64,000 nt of DNA from Halichondria panicea (GCF_963675165.1 NC_087389.1:4572620-4636619); one strand, 5' to 3'. Shown: positions 40,001-48,128, numbered from the stretch's first letter. Made by a program: numbers and translations. The notes: a model not told the origin generated them from the sequence alone.

Positions 40001-42933
40001 TTACTATACATGTATAGGACGTGTTTTATCTGACTACTGGGGAGCTATTTGCATTTGTTGATGGGAGAGGAGTGACCAATCATCTTGCAGGTCTTGTGGA
40101 GCTACGGCGCCAAGAATATGATGGATACAAGAAGGTATATACATTAATTTTATTTTTATCTATTACCAATCTTAGGACTCTGCATAACTTTTGTTATTTA
40201 CACCTCCTCAAAGTCCAGGTGCGCATGTCATGTATAATTACCGTATATGCTTGATCAGGAGCCACGGCTACTAAATGTTTCAGTTTGCTGGAAGAGGAGG
40301 CTACAATTCGAGAGAGGCCACTGTTAAGAGAGTGGCATTTATTAGCTCCAACAACCTTTAGTTTGTCATCAAAAGTTCTTTTCACCTTCATAAACTTGAA
40401 CTATGCCATGAGAAAGTCTTTGTGAAGCACTAACAAGCTGCTACCTGTACCCAGTAGCTATGTACATGTAGCTAGCTGCTAGTATTAATAATTTTTTTGG
40501 CTGCCACGTGCAGAAATGCTTGAGTCACTGTTCACTGAGGCTACTATTTGAGTGCGGCTCTTATACAAGCGCGGCCTCTGATTGAGTATATATACGGTAT
40601 TATACTGTAAAAAAGATGACTTTGGAACATTATAACTGATAATTCTTTGTGTATAGTTCAATATTCTCCGCCCCTCACAGAGTATACCACCCCCTGAGAG
40701 GTTCATAACGAGAGGGGCAGTGACCCCGTGCCTCCTCTACCCTGCTGTACTCACGGACCTTGACCTGCTACAAGATATGGAAACAGCTGCCTCAGCTGAC
40801 CCCGACACTCTGACGGGCACCCCGTGTTGCCCTGGTGTAGTGGAGGGTGTGGTCAGGGTCGTGAATACCATTAATGAGACACAGGTGATTATGGTGTCTA
40901 TCATGCATGCATGTGTTAGTGTGTGTTCGAATAACCACGACGATGTAGCCGGTAATGATGGTGAGACCAAGTGTTTTGTATACAGTAGCTAGGAACTTGT
41001 TTCAATATTCATAAAGATTTTGTTCTTTTAGTGTATGGTATATGTTACACTGAATGTGAAATACTCAATCTATACTGTCGTTTCAATCGTTAACTTGTTC
41101 TGGTTGAGTATTGCTTTTCTATGATCGTATGCCTGAAGCAAATGCAACTCCTAATTAATAATTCCAGTTACCAGGTAGTTGAAAGTCTCATGTACAAGCT
41201 ATAGCTAGACTTGATTTTCTAAGTGTTCGTAACCATATATATAGTATTAGTAATCATAATTATTATAATTTATGGTCGACTTCTCCTCAGTACGCAGTTA
41301 AAAAGAATGTACTGATTAATTATGCACACAATGCTTTAGGGTCTTGATGGTGAGATCCTGGTTACTGCTCGTACTGACCCCGGCTGGGTCCCCCTCTATC
41401 CTCTCTGCTCAGGACTAGTCATCGAGAGGGGAAGGTGGGTCAGTTCTATTATACACTGCAGCTGCTTTGTAGAGCAGATATTGTAATACAGTGAAGAGTG
41501 GCTGTATTATTGAGGTGGCCAACTTTGGAACACATGTGCGTTTGTCTGTAGAGACGCTATATACAGCTGCTCAATTATCAATAAAATGCATGTTTTCTTC
41601 ATCTTAGATTTGCAAAATAATTCTTTGTTCTCGACTAGTTTTGCAGCCATTTCAGTCTCAGCAGACTCATACGTAGCAATATCTGTTGATATAACTCAGC
41701 TATTCTACTTAGTAGTTAGCTATGCTAGCAAATGATAGCTTCGAACTTTTGGCATCCTTTTTAGCATGATCGATCATTTCCCATGCACTCATATACCATT
41801 CCCTGCATGCAAATGTAACATTTAATAGCTGTAGTACAGCTACTTCATGTCGTGCAGCTTTGATATACCGTAGAACCTGAATTATTAGTGCTTACTCGAC
41901 TGTAAGCGTATCTTTATTTTAAGCGCATGCTCAACTGCAGGCTTTTTATATACTCGAATTGAAGCGCTTTTCCGATTATGCGAAGGTTATTAGTAGAATT
42001 GATTCAGCTAATTTTGTTTATCTATGAGCTATAGTTAGCTTGTAGTGCATGATAGCTGTATAGCTGGTGATATCCATCTGTAAAGACTCTCTGGGCATGC
42101 TGTTACCTTGTCTGATCATGCTGAGAGAATGTGAGACATGGATGAGGTCCTTTTATTCCAAGTTCCTGGTCAATATGATAAAATAAATATGAATTTAAAT
42201 GATGTAAATGAACTGTAAAATGAACTGTAACATAATGGTATGATATAGATCCTGTTAGGGTTGCCTGCTTGCCTGCTTGCTCACTTTCTAGCCAGCTTGC
42301 GAGTCAGCTCTCATCACAGAGACATCCGGTTACTGGGTGGGGCTTGAAATGACTACATTATAGGCGCATTCTCGAATATAAGTGTATAGAGCCCTGCTAT
42401 TGACCCTAAAAGCGCATGCGCTAATAACCAGTTTCTATGGTATTTATAAGGTACTTCACTGTATTTCATCTTCCAATGCATGTACGTTGATATATTTGTG
42501 GGTGCAAAATTTCGTATGAACTATCAATTGTAAGTTTCAATAATTATTCGTACAGCTCAGAATGGTGACGTAGAATTCATTATTTCCGGATTTTAATATG
42601 CTCTAAATACGAAAATGTACGCACCATACGAAAATAACCAATACGGTACTCTGATTAAGTTAAATGTTCGTGCACGTGCACGTGCACTAAAGCAATCCCA
42701 AAAGCCCAACATATACGCCTACCCCCACTCACTATACGCGACCCACACTCACACATGCACATAGCCTCCTCTCTCATTCAGCTGTGGTTGCACGAGAACT
42801 CGGCCTACCCACAATAGTGGGTGTGTCGGGTGGTCTAATGAAAAGACTCAAGACAGGGATGAGGGTGCACATGGACGCAGGAAGGGGGCGTGTCACTATA
42901 CTACGTGATAACCTTGACGACAAGGAAACTTAA
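23611..42933 (+). CDS. PEP synthase / rifampicin phosphotransferase-like enzyme, 975 aa, 19 exons, with a 9.5 kb gene-bearing intron
   Basis: Exons: 23611-23796, 24156-24366, 24730-24884, 25085-25228, 34709-34928, 35077-35252, 35527-35721, 36147-36227, 36885-37040, 37507-37617, 37931-37967, 38236-38422, 38666-38753, 39016-39145, 39333-39598, 40018-40134, 40681-40884, 41340-41434, 42765-42933. They total 2,928 nt in one frame. The N-terminal third is a PPDK-type ATP-grasp domain: VGGKARNLWLL, FVAVRSSGTDEDSS followed by SFAGQFESYL, VIIQVMVNSAVSGVAFSRHP, and VYGLGEGLVSG, then YSLQARPIV. The middle is a helical substrate domain. The C-terminus is the swivelling phospho-His domain (ERGSLLSHSAVVARELGLP; His codon at 42775-42777). 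This is the order found in bacterial PEP synthases and rifampicin phosphotransferases, which move phosphate from ATP through the His. The metazoan substrate is unknown. Exons either side of the 9.5 kb intron continue the domain without a gap, so the gene is one unit. Confidence 0.88.
25027..25080. repeat. (CA)n microsatellite before a PEP-synthase-like exon
   Basis: Long CA run ending CACTCAG at the acceptor of the exon starting 25085, so the repeat forms the 3' end of the intron. Confidence 0.95.
25376..25575. mobile_element. Copy of the ATTATGCCTCG-ended element family
   Basis: Begins ATTATGCCTCGGTGCGCGTG, continues AAGCAAGGTATACGGTAGTGTG and holds interior motifs (CTTCTATAGGCTTCTAGTC, CGTGGATTTGCAAA) that recur in reverse orientation at 43025-43203, 59330-59430 and around 31780-31960. 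Terminal sequence matches the TIR of the 58906-59532 element. Confidence 0.6.
25807..26042. mobile_element. Foldback element, about 236 bp, nearly self-complementary
   Basis: Left arm starts CAGGAGCCCATAAATAAGAG and right arm ends TTGCTTATGGGCTCCTG. Pairing continues inward (AAGGAGCGGCTGAC with GTTAGCTGCTCCTT; GGATCACGTTTCGTAA with TTACGAAGCGTGATCC). Most of the element can therefore form one long imperfect hairpin. Lies in the large intron of the PEP-synthase-like gene. It contains no credible coding sequence. Confidence 0.75.
26453..28114 (+). CDS. Multi-span membrane protein with Cys-rich ectodomain, 553 aa, single exon, nested in an intron
   Basis: A signal peptide (MRLCGLVCFLLMLITSANTY) leads into a Cys-rich, N-glycosylated ectodomain of about 140 residues. 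It has paired cysteines near its end (FLCSCCDDH, LDCIPCDHH), like the EGF/TNFR-type stalk of this family. About eight to ten hydrophobic segments follow from residue 155: LGRFALVVMRIVPVTVLYIV, SVFILYSQIIVNMLTF, IEYVAAIYPLMIIAAMYL, YFVFTITMLALFVLLPTLLT, then a loop IRDFRALAGLHALLRIVIAL that I recall as the most conserved part of an uncharacterised family common in sponges. No enzyme motif is seen. The ORF is uninterrupted but stops at CYHQWN, just before a tail that continues in another frame (see 28115-28281). Same strand as the host gene. Function unknown; a plasma-membrane receptor or channel-like role is only a guess. Confidence 0.75.
   Translation: MRLCGLVCFLLMLITSANTYCPPGFIYNTTGNSTGDDANCVCSKNMNGIVDCDQESGVARLAIGFCMSFDFDTNSTIIGKCPYNNNYTITELGTVSLYVTLPDNVSELEQFMCGEYHRRGFLCSCCDDHLESSMVSYSLDCIPCDHHETYYQLGRFALVVMRIVPVTVLYIVIILFDIRFMESPWSVFILYSQIIVNMLTFDRHLYSGLLYATDDNTFTAFVVKLVLAFYGVLNLNFIPNIIPPFCLNNLKWGRNELVIEYVAAIYPLMIIAAMYLCVHLHSRDFKLIVWPWKAIKYCLNFKLCCGMKRIVQRVTSQTIANSFSSFLILAFSKILFVSPYLIISVHTYDLNGTTINTTWFYNERPYSFFSHTNIPYFVFTITMLALFVLLPTLLTILYPIASRWCNRTPLSVKLFVESFYGWYKDGTEQGIRDFRALAGLHALLRIVIALSICLHIAFVNPLSPLANNQWVIPGVLFVACSMFFTLARPYKVLYMNQVESLFYALLGAISLLVTSHIGSYFAFILGTTPMLVFIGYTTYKAYNKLKSCYHQWN
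28115..28281 (+). pseudogene. Out-of-frame C-terminal tail of the 26453 membrane protein
   Basis: Directly after the stop of the membrane protein, another frame reads an acidic tail: GTNLISDMEDFDADRMDNP, DYIDQPISKNQNR, then SDVTLSTYGTFN and a stop at 28279-28281. The inverted copy on the minus strand ends in the same SDVTLSTYGTFN, and neighbouring fragments have the in-frame junction W-R-D-S-E-T-G-T-N. A small frame-changing mutation near 28108-28115 therefore seems to have removed about 55 residues of cytoplasmic tail from this copy. Confidence 0.65.
28385..28520 (+). pseudogene. Second degenerate copy of the membrane-protein tail
   Basis: Contains CAATCAATGGAAATTGACC, GGCACAAATTTGATATCAGA and GACAACCCTAACAATCATA, aligning with 28095-28200. 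No open gene precedes it. Confidence 0.65.
28795..28919 (-). pseudogene. Inverted degenerate copy of the membrane-protein tail
   Basis: Read on the minus strand it gives the tail sequence again (TTGATATCCGACATG, then GATTACATCGACCAGCC, AATCAGAATAGGCTTCTTCC). It is oriented opposite to the intact gene. Confidence 0.65.
29281..29410 (+). pseudogene. Third plus-strand copy of the membrane-protein tail
   Basis: Begins at AAGAGCTGCTATACAATCG (matching the last codons of the intact ORF) and continues TGGAGGGATTCTGAAACAGG and AACGATTACATTGACCAGCC. It preserves the in-frame junction lost in the intact gene, then meets a stop at ATTAATTAG. Confidence 0.65.
29684..30857 (-). pseudogene. Inverted broken copy of the multi-span membrane protein
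   Basis: On the minus strand from 30857: MRLCGLVCSLLLLITSANTY and the Cys-rich ectodomain, then a frame break near 30415 at the Cys motif. The reading resumes with FDIRFMESPWSVFILYSQ at about 30368, breaks again after RDVKLIVCK, and resumes at MKRIVQRVTSQTIANSFSS (29986). After VLFVLLP it jumps directly to NDASDVTLSTYGTFN. Compared with the 553-aa copy it lacks the whole second half of the membrane region and has two frame breaks, so it is a pseudogene in opposite orientation about 1.6 kb downstream. Confidence 0.82.
30858..32130. other. Intronic spacer with a degraded element at about 31780-31960
   Basis: AT-rich spacer upstream of the kinase-kelch gene. Around 31,780-31,960 it contains AACTCGAAAACTAATC and CTACCGTATACCTCGCTTG ... 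GGGGCATAATT, a diverged copy of the ATTATGCCTCG-ended element family. No gene is seen. Confidence 0.5.
32131..34275 (+). CDS. Protein kinase - coiled coil - kelch protein, 714 aa, intronless, nested in an intron
   Basis: The N-terminal kinase domain (about residues 10-290) has a glycine loop LGTGSYGAV, the ATP-binding Lys in CAAKLLYP, the catalytic loop IHRDLSSNNVLL, DFG in VTDFGMSKF, and SPEAL in place of APE, so it should be active. The sequence style is tyrosine-kinase-like (TKL). Residues about 300-430 are a Gln/Glu-rich coiled coil (DEANQKIIMMKDEQI). From about 440 there are kelch-type repeats (WESLPDVPFVMSDGSSAMVG, LTTVGGQLDTHRYSNKLYSY, NTLVVAGGYYDLNYFTTVEI, LLAVGGRDSNRDIISKDVY). Probably a cytoplasmic Ser/Thr or dual-specificity signalling kinase. 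Substrate unknown. Lack of introns in an intron-rich region suggests origin by retroposition or long single-exon family descent; I recall similar kinase-kelch genes being numerous in sponges. Confidence 0.85.
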   Translation: MANKYIYRNVRLFKNDTLGTGSYGAVCKAKCDQLLCAAKLLYPVLFQMIAPDLGKEHRHPFRRFEMECAFLSRINHPNIVQYLGTYRDPDTNAPVLLMELMDESLTHFLESSPGDIPYHIQVNLSYDIAQALAFLHSNGIIHRDLSSNNVLLVAGSRAKVTDFGMSKFTDINGTMTTCPGTPAFMSPEALNEPPVYTEKLDNFSFGALLVQTTTRQFPKPADRFESIRIPDPRNSGSTIEAKIAIPEWERRQAHISLIEPTHPLLPIALHCLKDRDVERPSSQQLCQTLDTLKRTPRYQESSQQDLHQILREKDEANQKIIMMKDEQITEQLQANQEMMTHKNEQLHAKDIEHQTLLHEADTRERQLRSLNQELQSSEDNTAALRQAIDQRDREMTQLRQTLASKDKEIHDLSTRIYQVELQDMREDQATLVRPVQILKWESLPDVPFVMSDGSSAMVGDKAYFKCLGKEPIYEFSNNQWHTLPQRLRKFFTIVSVDDMLTTVGGQLDTHRYSNKLYSYINNKWVLHFPPMPTKRRVPGAAYANNTLVVAGGYYDLNYFTTVEILNTVNMQWASVSSLPAPTPRPSATICGDYVYIHPRASDDQEEHSVYKCSLRQLTQSQPSSAIWEKISHWPFSRFSLVTVNGHLLAVGGRDSNRDIISKDVYQYNTTSWTIVSQMSKPQLACLTVVLPGNKLMVVGEGFGAQTNCEIATFV
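34276..34708. other. Intronic spacer after the kinase-kelch gene
   Basis: AT-rich; it ends in the CTCGTTTTACAG acceptor of the next host exon. Nothing else recognised. Confidence 0.5.
35755..35935. mobile_element. Degraded GTAGAATGTTTTGCGAG-type element
   Basis: Starts CTAGAATGTTTTGCGAGCAT and ends GCAAAGGTTTTTCACACGC, sharing both ends with the better copy at 55323-55498. Lies in an intron of the PEP-synthase-like gene. Confidence 0.5.
36510..36725. mobile_element. Diverged GTGGCCTGCTA-type TIR element
   Basis: Contains GGTGGCCTGCTATCACAGG, TTTGGGGCCCATTAAC twice and the end ACAATAGACAGGTTTTTT, matching the interior and right end of the 8815-8992 element. A related fragment lies at 38811-38935. 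Confidence 0.5.
40239..40599. mobile_element. TIR element with TACCGTATAT ends, about 360 bp
   Basis: Left end TACCGTATATGCTTGATCAG, right end GATTGAGTATATATACGGTA. Inner arms also pair in part (GGAGCCACGGCT with GCGGCC / GTGCGGCTC). It is non-coding, in an intron of the PEP-synthase-like gene. Confidence 0.55.
41864..42443. mobile_element. TIR element with ATACCGTAGAA ends, about 580 bp
   Basis: Left end ATACCGTAGAACCTGAATTA then TTAGTGCTTACTCG. Right end AAGCGCATGCGCTAATAACC then AGTTTCTATGGTAT, an imperfect inverted copy. It contains a perfect AGCGCATGCGCT palindrome at about 42412-42423. No ORF. It lies in the last intron of the PEP-synthase-like gene. Confidence 0.6.
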
Positions 42934-44183
42934 TCAGTAGTTACTAAACAATTATAGCCTTTAATGTGATAATTTTTTCTCCTTTCATAATGTACGAACT
43001 GTGCACTGTTCTGAAACTGACAAGGCTACAATAATGGCATTCCAAAGTAAGCTGTAACTCGAGAACAAAGCATTTTGCAAATCTACAAATTGCTAGAAGT
43101 ATTATATAGAACCTCTTGCTTGCACTTCATTTATCATTGAACAGCTGCATGCATGTATAGCATGCAGTCTTAGACTCTATACACACAAACAGACACACAA
43201 TTAATGCAACTGTTGCATGATAATGATGTGTTGTGTGCTGTGTATGCATATCTATGTCTTAATTTTCTCTGTAATTATAGTTATATGCAATAGACATAGG
43301 TACCTGCTGTAACTGTATCAGATTTACAAGAATAATATACACGTAGATAAAATTTAGTGATTCAGTGGCAATTATCATTATAGTTAAGTGTCAAGTTCTT
43401 AATGTTCTTCTCTGTTTCTGCATTCTCTCACATCTGTACAACAAAATTATGGGTGCAACATCTTCCTTAATTAATAGAATAATAATCAATAACACAACCC
43501 TTACAGGCTATTATGGTTGGAATTAATAGCACAAGCAACAAGCAATGGTAAGGCCTCTAATTGCACGAGGGCAGAGCCGAGTGCTTGCTGTAAGTACTAA
43601 TTTGACACGAGTACTGACATCGGACATCGCAGTCTTGACGTACATACTCATAATGGAATACAAATTACATTTACTCACTGGTATGACGGGAACTCGCTAC
43701 TAGCCCTGCAGCGACACAGAACATGCCGACGCCAATGCCAACACCAACAAATTAAATAATAGGCCGTCTCTCGTTGCCATCCCTATGGCCATCATCCCCT
43801 CTTTTCGTTTTATGGCTAGGTCTATTAAGCCTTCTTTTATTAATTGTGCTGCTGTGTTTCTAGGGGTGAGGGGACCCGGTTGAGGAAATATCTTTTATTC
43901 ATTGCAACTCAGATGAATTAAACCAGTAAAACATCCAAGCATAATAGTAAAGTTAAGTCATGGTATTAAACATAATTATGTATATATAAATTATTATATG
44001 CCATATTAATACACGAGTCTAATTTTGATCAAGAAAAGTTATACCTACATGCAGACGGTACTTACCATTGCATATAGTTCTTCAGTAATATAATTATGCC
44101 GTGCCAGTCTGCGGTCCACGTACACTTTTCACCAGAGACTGCCGTTACCACACGTGGATAAGCTCACGTGGTTGCTATCGGGG
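42934..44183. other. Gene-poor spacer after the PEP-synthase-like gene
   Basis: No convincing ORF. At 43025-43203 there is a degraded copy of the ATTATGCCTCG-ended element family (TAACTCGAGAACAAAGC, GCTTGCACTTCAT, CAGACACACA). A weak inverted pair, GCAATGGTAAG near 43546 and CTTACCATTGC near 44064, may mark another old element. Confidence 0.5.
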
Positions 44184-45216
44184 TGGCCACGGGTTGTGAT
44201 AAAACAGGGAATGAGAAATGAGGAAATGAGTTGTGATAAAACAGGGAATGAGGAAATGAGAAATAAGAAATGAGGAAATGAGGAAATAAGAAATAGGAAA
44301 TGAGGAAATGAAGAAATTATTTATGGTTATGATCATCACCATGGCATTAATTTTCATCACAATAATTATGACATTGTATTATTATTATATAGATGCACAA
44401 AAGTAATGACTGATATCAGCCAAGAAGCTAGGTGACTAGTTATCAAATATATTATAGTGGCACCTCCACACAGTACAGGTTGCCAGACACATTGTAATTT
44501 TACCATCGCTTCAGATGGCACAGTGAGCTTTCTTCATTAAAGGTAGCATCAGCTTTCACTAGGCATTGCTTGTGAAAATTAATGGTAATGGGAATTGCTT
44601 TCTTCACCCTGTAGCGAGATTGGATATGATACCAGTACAGTGTACTAATTTCATTACTTCCTGCAGCTTTACGACAGGACTGGCAGATTAGAATTTGCTT
44701 GGTTTGACAAACAGTTTTGGAAGTTTCTTTGCTGTTACTTACATGTAGATGTTGACATTGAGTCCAGTCCATTGACTATCACTTGCCCACCGGATTGTGA
44801 AATCGGTGAATGTATTGCCAGTATAGCCACGCATAGGTAAATTGTTTGAGACTGTGGGACTGTAGGACAGTACATGTAAGTACCGTTACGTAGGTAGATC
44901 TGATGTCTGAACCATGCCAGTCGTACATGGCACACAAGTAGATAGAGGTAGAGAGTGTCACACCGTGTACCAGAGGAACATAAGTTCTGTATGGTGGCAG
45001 AGCACCAGGAGACTTGTCACCAGGAGGTACGTACCTGTAGCTCAGTAGATGTTAGCTTCGTCTTCAGACTTGCTCTGCACATAGATATGCTCTGCCTAAC
45101 AGCTCATTTCTCGGTCTCATTTCTTCATTTCCTATTTCTTATTTCCTCATTTCCTCATTTCCTCATTTCTCATTTCCTCATTTCTCATTCCCTGTTTTAT
45201 CACAACCCGGTGGCCA
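44184..45216. mobile_element. About 1.03 kb element with roughly 130-bp inverted repeats made of GGAAATGA satellite
   Basis: The left end reads TGGCCACGGGTTGTGATAAA then ACAGGGAATGAGAAATGAGG; the right end is its reverse complement, ending AACCCGGTGGCCA. The inner part of each repeat is a GGAAATGA/GAAATAAG minisatellite (left about 44205-44330, right about 45105-45200). The roughly 0.75 kb interior has only short minus-strand ORFs of 60-90 codons (for example 44500-44772) without a transposase signature. It looks like a non-autonomous DNA element. Confidence 0.72.
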
Positions 45217-46577
45217 TTAGCCTCGGTCCTAGGCCGATATTTTTTAATAGAACGAAGTAGTCGATCCCAGGCCGAGTTTTAGCTTTTATAACAGTTAGGT
45301 GGTACTAGTTTGACCTTCATAAAGTTGTCATAACTTTGTCATACTTTAAAGTTTATATGCCATTGGATTCCTTGTTAAAAAGCGCTTCTATCTATATGCT
45401 GTAGAGCTAGTTAGCTCCAACCAGCTAAAGTTAGCATTTTCCATGTAGAAGTCCCAGGCATCCACATAAAGAATAAATGAAGCCATAATTGAACACAGAA
45501 CTTCCAGGGTTGAACTCGACAAATAGACTTTAGTTGTCTATGCATGCGTCAAATTTTCATTTATTTGTGGTCAGTAAAAGTATTTTCGATAATTGAAATT
45601 TGTATAATTATACAGAACATTCTCACAGAGTGAGTATACAAAAGATGCACATAAGAAGCGCTTCACAAGGGCCCCTTGTGAAGCGCTTCTTATATGCATA
45701 TTTTGTACTGGGAGTTGCCAGTTGTTATGCAGCACGATTCAAGTATAGTGACCCAGGGCAACTTCAGGATGATTGAATGCCTTCTTTTTAAGAAAGTTTA
45801 GCAGGCTGCTTAAGCTTGGACCTCTCTGATTCTAGGCCCCTATTCGTAACTCAGGTAAACCTTGCTTGAGAAACATAGATTCTCTTGATGCCTCTGAGCT
45901 ATCAGAAACAACGCTCGTACGAGCAGATATACACTCCAGTCCTGTGAATAGGACGAGGATTAAAAGACAAAAAGAGGGTTTAAACCCTTACCTCACACTG
46001 TCCAGTCTCGTCCGTTAGTATATATCCAAGAGGAGCACTGTTGGGATACCTGGATATGGATACTAGCCATTGCTCCTGTGCAGAGAAGTAGACATTCTAT
46101 AATACGTGTACATATTAAATTTCAGTCTCTTATTAAACAGGCATTATTCATCCCTCTGTTCGAGCTGATGATTGTAGCACCAAGTCCTCTAGCTCACTCT
46201 TTACTTGATCCACCATAAGATATATCAGAGTCGGCCCCCACCTGCAAGCAACCCGTTGCATATTTAATAATTATATATACTCTGGCTAAAACGTCATGAG
46301 TTTCTTCACTGCCTGTCAGACGTATAAAAATAATAAACAAAAATGGATTGCCTTCAATTTTTACTCCTACAATACATGAGTACTTTAAGTGAGCTACATA
46401 ACGTCTATAGCCTTCCTTCATGTATTGTTACTGACTGTTACTTGTCACATTTTTAAAAGCTAATGCCAACAACAACGAGATATATATAATAGCTATACTA
46501 CGTAAAGATAGACTATACCTAGTACAATGTATAGTCAGTCTACAAGTAAATTTGAATGTCTGCATGCATGTTTATTT
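45217..46577. other. Spacer with a near-perfect palindrome
   Basis: No coding sequence is recognised. Just inside the left edge GCCTCGGTCCTAGGCCGAT and CGATCCCAGGCCGAG form a small inverted pair. A 55-bp palindrome lies at 45645-45699. Confidence 0.5.
45645..45699. repeat. 55-bp near-perfect palindrome
   Basis: Two 27-base arms around a single central base, one mismatched pair. The core reads AAGCGCTTCACAAGGGCCCC and is followed by its complement TTGTGAAGCGCTTCTTAT. Confidence 0.92.
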
Positions 46578-48128
46578 TTACTGGACATAAATCTCTAACT
46601 GCTCGATGCGAATGTCTTCATCACTTCGAGGTTCATCAATACACACTCTCATCTGAATGTCTGCAGTAGTTGGAGAGGCCAACTGCTTGAAGAACCACGG
46701 AGGGTTGTTAAACTGACAACAGGGGCGTGAATCAGTAGGGTTACAACTAGCTCCATCCCATAGTCGATCACGAATGAAATTATTTTCACCTGAGCTAGTT
46801 TCTGCACCATCACAGAAGTAGTCGGTGCCTACTGAACCAACGGTTATATTGGTTTGGTCGCAGGGACACCTCTCTGGGCGTACATTATTATAAGCAGTAG
46901 CACCAAATGACCAAATATGATTTGCTTGTGGGCCTTCAAGTCTGAGGGTAACGCCATCCAAGAAGGCTGCATTGTTACGGGTAGCATTACCTCTAAATCC
47001 ATCCGGAATGCCAAATTGATAAGCAATGATTTTACCACACACCTTGTCGTACTGCGTTATATTGGTCTCGAATATTACAGAGGAACACCTTTCATCACGA
47101 CTCGCTCCACACTGTCGAATAAACTGCCCATCAGTCAAATGAAATCTCCTTTGTAGTCCAGTGGGGCATTTACCTAAACCAGAGTCTAGAAAAGCAACAC
47201 GTCTCCACCCATCATTAGGGTTTCCACAAGAACGTTCACAATATACAGAGAGAATAGTTCTGTTATTTGGTGCCAGTATCCAGTAGTCGCCAGTCGAGAA
47301 GGATGGGTTACAGTTGAACACCTGCTGACAATTAGAGGCAGGACTGTGGCGACTCAATCCAGGACATTGCAGTTTCGAAAGTGTGTTGTGAATATCTTGT
47401 GTAGAGGAATTTAACTGTGATAGAATCACATCTGAAAAGTTGCTAATTTTGGACTCGATATTCTGGACCTGCTGTTCTAAATGGAGCGTTAGACTTTGAA
47501 TTACATCACTTGTTTCATTCAGCTGAATTTGAAGATTAGCTTCGGCTGAATTTATTTGTGCTTCTCGATTTTTTGTCTCTCTGTTTTGTTCGAATTGAAG
47601 TTCTTGGTTAGTGCTATTTAGCTTATTCTGTAATGTCTGCTTTGCAGTGAGTAGCTGAGTAAGGATATCACTGTTCGATACGTTTAACAGAGTTTGAATA
47701 TCTTGAATCTTTTGGCTCAGCTGTGACTCAAGAGTTCGTACAGCACTGTTAGATTCGTTCTGGAGAACGTTAATGTCTACATTTGAGTCGTTTAGTCGAG
47801 ACAGAATATTGTTGTTGATCAGATACAACAGCTCTTCAAATTCATCGTTGAAATTGCTTTGCTGCGACTGCAGATTAGAAGCTTCTTCGTTAAGTTGAGA
47901 TTGAAAGTCCTGATTAGAATTGATCTTATTGCTAGTATCGACTTTGAAAGCCACAATCAGGATGAAAGCAATTACAGCTAGCACAAAAGTTATCACAGTT
48001 GCGACGATCCGAAAAGTCTTCACTGGTCTCCTTCTACTCAGTTTTTTGGTTTTGTTCGTTGCCTCGGCTTTTTTGAGGTCGATGAGTTCGTACGCATCCT
48101 TGTATACTGTTCCTCCTTTGACTTCCAT
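46578..48128 (-). CDS. Type II membrane protein with coiled-coil stalk and Cys-rich extracellular module, 516 aa
   Basis: A short basic cytoplasmic N-terminus of about 37 residues (TKKLSRRRPVKTF) is followed by one membrane segment (VATVITFVLAVIAFILIVAF, about 42-63). Then about 180 residues of Asn/Gln/Ser heptads form an extracellular coiled coil with many N-glycosylation sites. The C-terminal module of about 260 residues has many cysteines and a fibrinogen-like start (CQQVFNCNPSFSTGDYWI, VYCERSCG). Its markers are VCGKIIAYQFGIPDGF, GVTLRLEGPQANHIWSFGA, CPCDQTN, DYFCDGAE, RLWDGASCNP, CCQFNNPPWFFKQL and IEQLEIYVQ. I remember this module from many cnidarian and sponge surface proteins; its ligand is unknown. 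The start at 48128 is the first Met before the basic region. An acceptor-like TTTATCTCAG lies just upstream, so a non-coding first exon is possible. Confidence 0.78.
   Translation of the reverse strand: MEVKGGTVYKDAYELIDLKKAEATNKTKKLSRRRPVKTFRIVATVITFVLAVIAFILIVAFKVDTSNKINSNQDFQSQLNEEASNLQSQQSNFNDEFEELLYLINNNILSRLNDSNVDINVLQNESNSAVRTLESQLSQKIQDIQTLLNVSNSDILTQLLTAKQTLQNKLNSTNQELQFEQNRETKNREAQINSAEANLQIQLNETSDVIQSLTLHLEQQVQNIESKISNFSDVILSQLNSSTQDIHNTLSKLQCPGLSRHSPASNCQQVFNCNPSFSTGDYWILAPNNRTILSVYCERSCGNPNDGWRRVAFLDSGLGKCPTGLQRRFHLTDGQFIRQCGASRDERCSSVIFETNITQYDKVCGKIIAYQFGIPDGFRGNATRNNAAFLDGVTLRLEGPQANHIWSFGATAYNNVRPERCPCDQTNITVGSVGTDYFCDGAETSSGENNFIRDRLWDGASCNPTDSRPCCQFNNPPWFFKQLASPTTADIQMRVCIDEPRSDEDIRIEQLEIYVQ

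Noticed and set aside
43544-44076. Possible TIR element between GCAATGGTAAG and CTTACCATTGC
   Set aside because: Only 11 bases pair and flanking bases do not; too weak to list as an element.
44175-45260. Ser/Ile/Phe-rich ORFs near the 44 kb inverted repeats as a gene
   Set aside because: They are translations of the GGAAATGA minisatellite in the element ends.
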